Positions 1 through 8,242 of a stretch of DNA of 64,000 nucleotides are shown here, in pieces. The stretch is from Carposina sasakii (taxonomy: Eukaryota > Arthropoda > Insecta > Lepidoptera > Carposinidae). The notes beneath the pieces are model-generated. The model saw only the letters and a program-made list of their open reading frames with translations. It ran no database searches and was not told the origin of the DNA. How positions within the stretch are numbered: position 1 is the first letter of the stretch; each line of letters opens with the position of its first letter. Position numbers and translations under genes: made by a program. The stretch is taken from assembly GCA_014607495.2 (NCBI GenBank), contig CP053154.1, forward strand, positions 6,882,001 through 6,946,000, read 5' to 3'.

Positions 1-1112
1 TCTAGCCCTAATTTTAGTTCGTAGGTAGGTAGTATTTATTAGTTATAAAGAATATTGTATAAAAATTAACAATTCATTCATCTACCTAATGAACACATAA
101 TCTAATGTGGAAACACCACCTTTTGTAATAAGTAATAACCTAATATTCGTAAACAGCGCGCTAATCCTATATAATACTTTTATGAAAACATAGTTACTTA
201 GTCATTCAATGACCTCATTCTCATCTGCTTATTATTCGTTTAACATTAAATACAAATAAAATATGAGTGACACAATATTGTAAACCATTATAATGTATAA
301 GACCACATGGCAAGTCTGTTTATCGTTGGCACTCCGTTATAAAAATATCTTTGCTGATTGTGGAAAATAATAGACAAAGTTTAAAGCAAAGTTGCTAGTG
401 CACTTACAGACAGTGTAGCACTGTACAGGCATACTGGGCAATGACAGTTTCATTAGCAAGGTACCTATCTCTTGTAGCAAACGCGCAACACACTCAGATT
501 TTTTCAAAACCATTTTTAATTAACAGTGTATAACAGTGCCACTCAGATACCTCAAAGCTTTGAGAAAAATAATCATATTAGAAGATTTATCTGCTCTTGC
601 TACTTTTTCCTCGACTGCGCCAGAAGGATTTCGAGTGTATGTTCTTTGGCACACTCTAGAGCCTAATCAGCTTGTCGCATTTGAGTTTGAGAGGTATCAT
701 TAGATTCATCTTAGTAGTGAGAGTGACACTAGGTAATTTATTTTTCGCAGTCGGGTTTTTTCTTTAAGTAAATGAGGTAAAGTAGTGAGAGTGACACTAG
801 GTAATTTTTTTTTCGCAGTCGGGTTTTTTCTTTAAGTAAATGAGGTAAAGTAAATGTGTCAGTGACCAAATTTGCCTTATGTGAAAATGGGAATGTATTT
901 GACACCGTCCGCTGATAGTCAGTCTCTATTCTGTGCTAAATTAACAATTAGCCTGCAGTTGCTCCAACTGGGAATACTTACAAATTAGCCTCATGTAGAA
1001 CAAAAGTAATAAACCATGCCAACCTGCTCGCGCTTGAGATGAATTTTAAAAACCAACTGACAAATTGGGCAAATACTTCAGCAGAAATCTCATATGTCTT
1101 TTCTTATTTCAG
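1..1112. other. Intron of the Pvr-like kinase gene (5' part of gene lies outside window)
   Basis: This stretch ends in a pyrimidine-rich acceptor (ttcttatttcag) directly before a kinase exon, so at least its right end is intron. No exon-like reading frame was recognised in it. The only structure seen is a 68-bp tandem duplication. The ligand-binding, transmembrane and N-lobe parts of the receptor must lie to the left of the window. Confidence 0.7.
713..848. repeat. 68-bp tandem duplication
   Basis: Two consecutive 68-bp copies (713-780 and 781-848) begin agtagtgagagtgacactag and differ only in a T/A run near the middle. They lie in the kinase intron and look like a recent local duplication. 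Confidence 0.9.
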
Positions 1113-1282
1113 AGTCCGCTACCAGTGAAGTGGCTCGCAATAGAATGCATGACGGACCGGATATTCTCAACGCAGTCCGATGTGTGGTCGTATGGAGTAG
1201 TCTTGTGGGAGCTGTTCTCGCTGGCCAAGACCCCGTACCCGAATATCAAACCTAATGATATATTGGCACATCTAACTGCCGG
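1113..1282 (+). CDS. Pvr: Pvr-like kinase exon: subdomains VIII-X
   Basis: The exon follows the acceptor ttcttatttcag and ends before gtaata. It begins on a codon boundary (Ser-Pro-Leu-Pro-Val-Lys) and ends two bases into a Gly codon. It encodes PVKWLAIE and the [14 protein letters not shown] helix, with the class III/V-like FSLAKTPYP segment. One-base or two-base alternative acceptors exist (cagag), but only AG at 1111-1112 gives the in-frame consensus directly. Confidence 0.95.
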
Positions 1283-4133
1283 GTAATACATTGTTTTACA
1301 TGTCCTAAGCCCGATAGCAATTGTTAAATCTTCAAATTAAGGAGACTAACGTCTCTTTCAGTTCATGCTAATAATATCAAGTCTGGAGTGTGCAGATAAC
1401 ATCAAATCTGGTACAAATCTATCATAGTTCGCAGACACGTATAATCTAAAATCTTAACACAGTTATTTTTACATCATAGATTACCTACGTATAAATTGGT
1501 GGAGTCCATGTTTGTTCACGCCAAACATCCAATAGATTTTTATAGACCAACCGTTGCCAGTTATCCAGACGCCACTAATAAACAATATACAAGCGATATC
1601 TGGCTTCCACAAGGCTAATATCTCTAACCTCGTCTCCTGCCAGATTTGGTCATAAGTACACTATTTGCACATATAAAATAATATAAATAAATACACAAAA
1701 TTTCTAAAATAGGGTAGGCAAAATTTCAGGATCATGAAGGAGCCTACAGCCAAGTTTAACGTAGTGGGGCCAGACATAATAAAATATTAGTGACAAGTTG
1801 CCAGCTCTTTGCCTACGGGAATGCCCTGAGTCATGTGCTAGTTGGCCTTGCTAGAATACATGACATCTTCTTTTGTGTATGTCGTAATTATAATAATCAT
1901 ATACTAATTATTCGTGAATGATGTTACTGAATTTCAGAAACCGTCTGGAAAAACCAAAGTATGCTAACGACGAATTGTATGATCTCATGAAGAAGTGCTG
2001 GGAGACAAAGCCGACCGCGCGGCCTTCGTTCTCGGTACTACAGGAGAAAGTCGGCTCTTTCCTCGAGGATAATGAAAGAAACGTAAGTACTATTGCCTAA
2101 ATAATAAAGTCAGTCTTACCTGGTGACCGTTAATTTAACTGTCATTTTAATCAGGATTTGGGAGATTTTTTTTATCTCCAATCAGCGAAAATGGGAATAC
2201 TTAGATCACACATTAGAACCACAGGAGAATTTTTTTTAGAATGCCATACTACCTGCCTTATAAATCTATACCGGTTGTAGTTTTCGGTTGGTTTACAAAC
2301 ATAAATTCACAATAGGTATCGTCGGTCAGCAGTTCAGCACCGTTACCACGCAGTAATTTGTTTTTTTTTTAATATCAATTTCTTTATTGATTTTATATAA
2401 ATGCATAATTTCCTTATCCCCAGTATTATGTGGACCTGAATGCCGGGAACTCTTACAACACGTGCCAACAGGACTATCTCGATATGGTCCGGGCGCCGGA
2501 CTACAACAATATGGTCACTCCGAGTCCTCAGTTGAACTCTACCTCTTTCTTCCCGCTGACTCCTACGCAGTTGAAGCACGGTAAGACTTTTGAGTTTTAT
2601 GTAAGTTATGAGCAACTCATGGAGAAATTTTAAAAGGTATTCAAAGTACACTCGTATAAGCGTAAATTGGTCAAGTACAATATCGGATTGGCAATACGAC
2701 ACATACATGTTTGACGTGAATGTGAAAACTGACTCACAGGTAAATGTACTTGGGAGGCAATTCTTGAAAATTTTTGAGCCGAAACGCAACCACTAATGAA
2801 CGGTTAACGAAACGCGATGCGAAGCAATATATACTTATACTGCTTAAGTAATAAGGTATATTTTAGCACGCATCGGCCGCGAGTATGACAGAATAAAACA
2901 AATATCTGTCTCGTGCTGAAATGTGTCTAATTACCTCACCATAAAGTAATTATTGCTTTGTTCTGAGCGTCTACAACGGCTTCGTTACTACTAGAGACTT
3001 TTGGAGAATTGGCCCCCTGTGCATGTCAGTGATTCCGCTGCAAGACCTTATATTCCAATATGTCACTTTTTCGAAATACCGTTGCTGGTTTAATCTAATG
3101 GTCGATTTGCGATATCGTCCAGTAGGCTCTGTCCTTTGCTGCTTATTTACTACCATACACTTAATATTTTTTTAAACTAATTATGTGAATATTCTTCATT
3201 TGAGTTAGATACATTATCATATTTGATCATAATTTTTACTTACCATTGCTGCGAGATGTGGAACTATTAAAAGGTATTTTTCTGTGTTTCGTGAATTATT
3301 CTCGTTATTAAGTAAGATTATTTTTTGTCAGAAAATGAGATCTACACCACGAAGTGTTGATGTCGCTCGTATCACCTTGGTAAATAAATGGAGTGTATTG
3401 TTGTGTGGCACCTGAACAACGAGTAATTTTTCGAGTAAACAATATTTAGTTTAGTTTATTGTATATAAATTAATTTGTTTATTAATTATTCCCTTAATTG
3501 ACTACTTTCCAGTCTAAACTGCAATGACCCTCGTTTTTTAACGATTGCATTTAAAGCATGATTTAAAAAAATAATCGTTTGTAAAATAGAAATGATTTGT
3601 AAATAATTCGTATTGGCCTAACAAGCATGGAGTTGTGTAAATATTGTCATCTAACGTAAGTGTATTAGTATAAATAAGAGACTGTTTCCTTTTCAGACGA
3701 AGATGGTTACCTACAAATGGTAACTCCAAGCTACGTGTTCAGCCCGCGCAATCAGGGCTCGAAGTTTGATTTCGATGCCAGAAAGTTCCACGATAGGACT
3801 GACTCGAACAACGTAGACGAGTCTACGCCTATGCTCACCCTAAGCAACCTTACAGCACGATCCAGCTCAGAATCTGACCACGAATGCTCGCCGCACTACC
3901 AAAACACATGCCCTACTATCGACGAAGAGACCAACGATGACAGCGTGTTTGAAATGAACCAAAACAACGCGAAAAACTTACAGAACACTGTAACAAACCA
4001 ACTTTATATCACCGTTGAAGCAGACGTCGAAAATAAACCAAACAATGTTAGATACACTACAAAATTAGATAAGAAACCAAATGATATTACAAACACATAT
4101 TCTAATGTACCAAATGGTCTAGTCAGACATTAA
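1113..4133 (+). CDS. Pvr: 3' part of a PDGFR/VEGFR-class receptor tyrosine kinase (Pvr-like)
   Basis: This is the C-terminal part of a membrane receptor tyrosine kinase, about 302 residues in four exons: 1113-1282, 1938-2082, 2424-2580 and 3697-4133. All introns are GT-AG. The reading frame is continuous across junctions: the first splits a Gly codon, the second is phase 0, the third splits an Asp codon. Visible kinase C-lobe motifs are PVKWLAIE (subdomain VIII, activation-loop end), [14 protein letters not shown] (IX) and [12 protein letters not shown] (XI). The APE-type motif reads AIE. After the kinase, the tail carries YYVDLN, comparable in place to the post-kinase tyrosine of VEGF receptors, then three YxxM sites (YLDM, YNNM, YLQM). 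YxxM is the known docking motif for the PI3-kinase p85 subunit, and YNNM also fits a Grb2-type YxN site. The last about 120 residues are Ser/Thr/Asn-rich and poorly conserved in type. The HRD and DFG catalytic motifs are upstream of the window. Kinase identity is certain. The Pvr assignment over torso or another class is inferred from [11 protein letters not shown] and the tail. Confidence 0.85.
1283..1937 (+). other. Intron of Pvr-like gene
   Basis: This phase-2 intron is bounded by gtaata and atttcag. No coding or mobile-element structure was recognised in it. Confidence 0.85.
1938..2082 (+). CDS. Pvr: Pvr-like kinase exon: end of kinase domain
   Basis: The first base completes the Gly codon opened in the previous exon. 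The exon then reads [11 protein letters not shown], matching the usual G(Y/N)R.EKP.Y kinase segment. It carries [12 protein letters not shown], the invariant CW...RP.F of tyrosine kinases, and ends in ERN before a consensus gtaagt donor. Confidence 0.95.
2083..2423 (+). other. Intron of Pvr-like gene
   Basis: This phase-0 intron is bounded by gtaagt and ttatccccag. It contains a poly-T stretch near 2360-2371 and nothing else recognised. Confidence 0.85.
2424..2580 (+). CDS. Pvr: Pvr-like exon: juxta-kinase tail with two YxxM motifs
   Basis: The exon begins TAT TAT (Tyr-Tyr-Val-Asp-Leu-Asn) and ends with the first base of an Asp codon before gtaaga. It contains YLDM and YNNM, separated by about ten residues. 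The rest is Ser/Thr/Pro-rich, consistent with a cytoplasmic signalling tail. Confidence 0.92.
2581..3696 (+). other. Intron of Pvr-like gene
   Basis: This phase-1 intron of about 1.1 kb is bounded by gtaaga and cttttcag. No exon or recognisable mobile element was seen in it. Confidence 0.8.
3697..4133 (+). CDS. Pvr: Pvr-like terminal coding exon
   Basis: The exon follows ttttcag. AC completes the Asp codon, giving D-E-D-G-Y-L-Q-M, the third YxxM motif. The remaining tail is rich in Ser, Thr, Asn and Asp and ends at TAA (4131-4133). Three further tyrosines (YITV, YTTK, YSNV) are possible phosphosites, but their contexts match no motif I can name with confidence. Confidence 0.93.
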
Positions 4134-5665
4134 TGAGTTATTTTCCGTGTATTTAGTAGGTTTTACATATTTAATTGTAATGTAATTTTCGTTCTACCAG
4201 TAGCAGTATCTGCAATATAGATACTTGCACTTATTGAAGTAGTCTCATTCTGCTGAATCGTTGCTTTAACCTGCTTAATATTTTGATTAGTAAAGAAGGT
4301 TCAGTATATCGTTTGCTATTATTTAAATCGTTGTAAGGATGTTTAGTATTTCTAAGTATGAATCGTAAGAATATGAAAATATTTCCACTTTTTCATTTTG
4401 ATCTCTAATTCAATCTTACCATTGATATTAAGGTTTTGAAATGGTTCAATATATAGGTATATCTATATGCTTTCAAATGGCATCCCTTATTTTTCTGGTT
4501 TAAAGCTTCCAATGATTTTTGTTTCTGGATCAAAGCTTCCAATGATTTTAATCGGCTAAACGTGTCACAAATGAGTCGTATAAATCGTAACAATGATGTA
4601 ATATTTAGTTAAGGAGCTACCTAATAGTCACGTCACTGGTTAAGGAGTACAAAGTCAAGCAATGTTTATGGATGAATGGATATGAATACTTTAGATGAAG
4701 TACCTATGTAATTGAATAGATAAGCTGAATATATTGGTGCCATTATGAACTATAACATGAAACACCCAAGTTTATTTCTGATTAATATTAACTTAATTAA
4801 ACATAGTATAGTTTGGCAGTGCATAATAATTATGATGGTTAATTCCTTTGAATGGCTAATGTATATATGTAATACCTATCTATAGCATATTAGAATCTTT
4901 ATAATATCATAAATGCATAACTCTGTAATGTCATGATTTCTATATTTTAAATACCAGACATGCAGATATCGATGGATCGACACCAGAATCCAAAACTTTT
5001 GGTCAATTAGTCTGTCGGCATCAAGTCATTCTATTTACTTTTGTTAGTATAATCTCGGAGAGAAAGGCTAAATATGAAAGGTATTAGATAAAATAGTTTA
5101 TATCTATTGTTATTTTTTATTCCACTAACTTGTAAACCCACCATTCATTGATTAATGTTTAGTTTTAAGAAATAAGGAAGTTTATCCATAAGCTTGAACA
5201 TAGGTAACCTGAAGGAGTAGGTACCTACTACTTCGTAGGGAAAATTATAGTTAGAGTTTTCTATCAATAGAATCATGATAAGTTACAGTTTATCCCTAAC
5301 ACTTACTAGTTGGTATACTTTCATAGCATTTATGAGTAATGTAAAATATTACATAATTGAATTTGAATACTTTCAAGGTGAGTAAAAAAAAATTGTAAGC
5401 GAATATTGAAATGTTAGTTTATGTAGGTACCAACTCATTCTGAATTTAATAATATATGTACCTAAAGATATACATAAACGAAGCTATTTATTATAATAGT
5501 ATAGTGTATAAAATAATTTGCCTGAATTATTGTATATTTTTGTTAATAATGAAGATTATTGTTGTGTTTTATGAAATTCTATTTTAAGGTAAAAGCGATA
5601 GGAATGTTTGATAAATAATGTTAATTTTTGTAACCTCACGGTAAAATAAATGTGATATGCAAAGA
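4134..5665 (+). other. Probable 3' UTR of the Pvr-like gene
   Basis: AT-rich non-coding sequence follows the stop codon with no long frame. The first good AATAAA downstream is at 5645-5650, so a 3' UTR of about 1.5 kb is inferred. A short imperfect duplication (aaagcttccaatgattt) occurs near 4503-4550. Transcript data would be needed to fix the end. Confidence 0.5.
5645..5650 (+). terminator. Candidate poly(A) signal for the Pvr-like gene
   Basis: AATAAA is followed within 20-30 bases by a T/G-rich stretch (gatgttttatttta). It is the first canonical hexamer I see after the stop at 4133. Confidence 0.5.
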
Positions 5666-5668
5666 TGT

Positions 5669-5674
5669 TTTATT
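5669..5674 (-). terminator. Candidate poly(A) signal for gene A (convergent)
   Basis: The minus strand reads AATAAA here, about 220 bases after the stop codon of gene A. It lies 19 bases from the plus-strand AATAAA, so the two transcription units would end tail to tail or overlap by a few tens of bases. Confidence 0.45.
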
Positions 5675-5896
5675 TTATGAAAAAGATATTTAGGTATGCC
5701 TTCTTTGAAATAAAAATAGAATATTATTTCATTGGCTTCTTACTGACACATACCTAAACAGATAACAAAAATCAAGAAAAAAATACAGTAATAAAATTGC
5801 ATGTTGTCTTGGCTATTTAAGTAACTTGCTAATACTTAATATGACTATCAGTATACTCCTACTTATTTTGATCATCGTATATGCTCTCCTTCAAGA

Positions 5897-5953
5897 TTAT
5901 CCGAATATACCTCTGAGAAACGTCACAGCCAAACTTTCGATAGTTTCTGCACC
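5897..5953 (-). CDS. Gene A exon 3 (18 codons plus stop)
   Basis: The exon follows atatttcag and reads GAETIESLAVT... to TAA. It has the same length as exon 3 of gene B. Only three residues are identical, though conservative changes are frequent. Confidence 0.82.
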   Translation of the reverse strand, partial: GAETIESLAVTFLRGIFG

Positions 5954-6727
5954 CTGAAATATTAGTGACATTTTCAGAATACGTAAAACGAAAATGACCT
6001 AATTTAACTTTTGAATAAACAAAGCAGGTAAGTACAAAATAATTCAGTCAAAATATAACAAGTTATTGTAACTTACGTCTTTAAAAGCTTCCACAATCCC
6101 TAAAGGTATAGCTATAAGCATTCTCCCCAAACTTGCAAGAGCCTGAAAAATAATGAAGAATCAATTAAATGTACGCTTACATTACAAGGTCATCATCATC
6201 ATCATCAGCCTATTGCAGTCCACTGCTAGACGTAGGCCTCCTCCGGGGCACGCCACAAGACTGCCATGGGGGGGTATTTGCCCATAGTCACCACGGTGGG
6301 CAGGCGGGTTGGTGACCGCAGTTTGTATTTTGGACTATGTTGTCAACACGGGAGGCGCTACTGGCTGCCCACCTCCCGGAAACCCTTAATCGTCTCGTAC
6401 GAAACCCACGGGCAGACATGGGGTGGTACGATTTCTACTCTGCCGGCACCACGCGGCCCATAATAAACATTACAAGGTAATTTAAACATAAGACAGCTTA
6501 ATGGCATTGTATTGTCTATTGTTGCATTTTATTGTACTTAAGTAGTCTGTATATCTTCCTAAAATATAAATAAATAAATTAATTAATAAAAAAAAAAATC
6601 TTACTCCTGTCGGTCTGGGCGGAGGTTGTAGAGGCATAGCGTGAGTAGGACCTGTCGCATTTTCCGCCTTCACCAAGTAAGCAGCAAGTAAAACTAAAAA
6701 TATTAACATAACTCTACCACTTGACAT
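5897..6727 (-). CDS. Gene A: small secreted peptide, 81 aa, three exons (novel family)
   Basis: Exons in transcript order are 6727-6605, 6142-6077 and 5953-5897. Both introns are phase 0 with good sites (GGA/gtaaga, tttttcag/GCT, GAC/gtaagt, atatttcag/GGT). Residues 1-21 are a typical signal peptide with a Leu/Val core ending near VKA. Residues 22-41 are a Pro-rich linker (LQPPPRPTG). Exon 2 gives 22 residues with the core IPLGIVE. Exon 3 gives 18 residues ending LRGIFG before TAA. The mature part beyond the linker is about 40 residues, has no cysteine and alternates hydrophobic and charged positions, so amphipathic helices are likely. A C-terminal Gly could be an amidation donor; this is inference. 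It shares exon lengths, phases and the IPLGxVE core with gene B 1.5 kb upstream. I do not recognise the family; antimicrobial, signalling or gland-secreted roles are all open. Confidence 0.82.
6077..6142 (-). CDS. Gene A exon 2 (22 codons)
   Basis: This 66-base exon lies between tttttcag and gtaagt and is too short to show up as a long ORF. It encodes a helix-like segment with IPLGIVEAFKD at its end. The matching exon of gene B is also 66 bases, and 9 of 22 residues are identical when aligned without gaps. Confidence 0.85.
6190..6470 (-). mobile_element. RTE-related short repeat in gene A intron 1
   Basis: This dispersed repeat carries cagcctattgcagtccactg, a (cat) run at one end, and an internal acgggaggcgctactggctg block. 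Related pieces occur at 18.0, 23.6, 38.4, 46.1, 47.2, 49.1 and 54.9 kb. The cagcctattgcagtccactg end corresponds to the terminal codons of the RTE-type ORF seen at 23.1 kb (EAyvQQWT), so it is probably an RTE derivative or a SINE using the RTE 3' end. Confidence 0.7.
6605..6727 (-). CDS. Gene A exon 1: signal peptide and Pro-rich linker
   Basis: The start is ATG at 6727. The same frame stays open to an ATG at 6799, but that one lies upstream of the TATA box and would not be transcribed. Forty-one codons end in Gly before gtaaga. The hydrophobic core spans about residues 6-18. Confidence 0.85.
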
Positions 6728-6748
6728 GTTTACTATGTTTTTACAAAC

Positions 6749-6782
6749 TACTGAAAAATATGAACAATAACTTATATATATA
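6749..6782 (-). promoter_or_regulatory. Gene A core promoter: TATA box plus initiator
   Basis: On the minus strand, TATATATATAAG (6782-6771) is followed by TCAGTA (6754-6749), an exact arthropod TCAGT initiator with its A at 6752, about 26-30 bases downstream of the TATA box. The implied 5' leader is only about 25 nt before ATG 6727. Confidence 0.7.
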
Positions 6783-7333
6783 GCTACAATACGCGTCAAG
6801 TTTGAAGTCTTGTGACATGAGCGCTTGTGTCTTTCTAAGTTTTACATTATTGTTATATGCTTCATTTAGTTCCACGAAAATTCGTGGGACTTCGTTGTTG
6901 GAACGGACATTAGGGCCACACTCGTATTAACGGGTGGAACGTTGCATTATGTAGTCCAAGTTTAGGCTTTCGCGTTGTAATGAGATGGAAATTGGCTGAC
7001 ATGTGGTTAAGACCGTGCATGAGTGTGGTAATAGAATAATCACACCTGTGACATGTTTAGGCATATTTAGGTACATTCGAGTATCATTTTACTACGCTGG
7101 TATTTATAAACGTAATCTACTTCAGGCTACCCTTAATTGAGTAAAAAGATAGGTTTTTAGTGTCCAAAGGGTTATTTTCTAATCAGGAGTAAAGGCGGAT
7201 TTGAGTACAATTTTGAGTGTAAGTACTATGAATACCAGTACCTTTTACGCCATTTTCATAAAGGAGCAATGCCACACCCAACCTACTACTTTATTAAGTT
7301 TCAAATTGTGTTGTGGTTGTACAGAGTTTTAAA
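6783..7333. other. Intergenic sequence between genes A and B
   Basis: It contains the proximal upstream region of gene A. No ORF, repeat family or further paralogous exon was recognised in it. Confidence 0.6.
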
Positions 7334-7550
7334 GGCTCGAGCACACCGGATGCGTATGCGTGCACGTAAGCGTAGACGTACACGTACCTCTCAGTTTAAT
7401 GTATTGAACTGTCACCGCTTGACATCTATGCTTACGTCTACGCATACGCATCAGATGTGTCCTGTCTCATACAGTTCCATACTTTACAACTCAGCGGTAC
7501 GTGCACGTGTACGCTTACGTGCACGCACACGCTTCCGTTGTGCTCGAGCC
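7334..7550. mobile_element. CpG-rich foldback MITE, copy 1 (217 bp, TTAA-type family)
   Basis: The element runs from ggctcgagcacaccgg to its inverted complement. The two arms of about 70-80 bp are almost wholly complementary and made of degenerate GCGTA/ACGT steps, very unlike the AT-rich surroundings. The left flank is TTTTAAA and the right flank TAAAG, consistent with a TTAA(A) target. Sequence just right of it (cgtacacgtacctctgagtt) resembles part of another copy. Confidence 0.85.
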
Positions 7551-7832
7551 TAAAGACTCGTACACGTACCTCTGAGTTGAGATTATCTTCCAAAAACAAA
7601 TTCGCCTATATGTAGAAGTGACATTGCACTGAAGCATGCAGGTTTCATTCACTACCTACATAGATCAGTAGAGGATGCATTTGTAGGCTAATATTTAAAA
7701 GTTCGTCATGTTAATTAGTTGTGAATAACATAGATAAGTAAAAATATTAGTTAGTTTTGTATTAAATTATAATTTGTTTTATTTTTATTAAAGTTCATTT
7801 ATATCATACCACATACATCGTCATTAGGTACA

Positions 7833-8069
7833 TATGAGGCCACCAGAACCAGAGTGGCCCAAATACAAATACGAATTGTGGATATAGCCAAAATACTATT
7901 CTATTAATATAATAAGAATCAAGATGCCACAAATATTTTTTTAGTCATCTATGATTGTTTACTGAAATTACCTTTACACTCTGGCTTTCGTTTGAAAGGG
8001 GCATTTTCGTGCTTAACTAATATTTTCACAAATTGTGGTTTGGGCCACTCTGGTTCTGGTGGCCTCATA
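7833..8069. mobile_element. MITE with 31-bp perfect terminal inverted repeats
   Basis: The left end tatgaggccaccagaaccag (31 bp in all, 7833-7863) is perfectly complementary to 8039-8069. The 237-bp body has no ORF. A TA or TAT target duplication is possible because the termini are themselves AT-ending. It lies just downstream of the gene B stop codon, so it may sit in the gene B 3' UTR. Confidence 0.88.
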
Positions 8070-8185
8070 TATCTATAGGACCATACCTACTATTGTAATA
8101 GATGATCTACTCATTTAATGTCTATTTAAACGACAGGTATATTTAAAACTTAGAATTTAAAATACAATAAAGGTAGCTATAATAT

Positions 8186-8242
8186 TCATCTAAACAGGGT
8201 GCCGATTATTCCTTCAAAAACGCTTGCAACTGCATCCACGCC
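8186..8242 (-). CDS. Gene B exon 3 (18 codons plus stop)
   Basis: The exon follows tgttacag and reads GVDAVASVFEGIIG... to TGA. It has the same length and phase as gene A exon 3. Confidence 0.82.
   Translation of the reverse strand, partial: GVDAVASVFEGIIGTLFR

Noticed and set aside
2343..2789. 148-codon minus-strand ORF
   Set aside because: Antisense shadow of the spliced kinase exon at 2424-2580.
6482..6799. 105-codon frame starting at 6799 as the gene A start
   Set aside because: Its first ATG is upstream of the TATA box and its tail runs into intron 1; the spliced model from 6727 fits all signals.
7269..7553. 94-codon Arg-rich plus-strand ORF
   Set aside because: It lies across the CpG-rich foldback MITE; the Arg codons are a by-product of the GCGT/ACGT arms.
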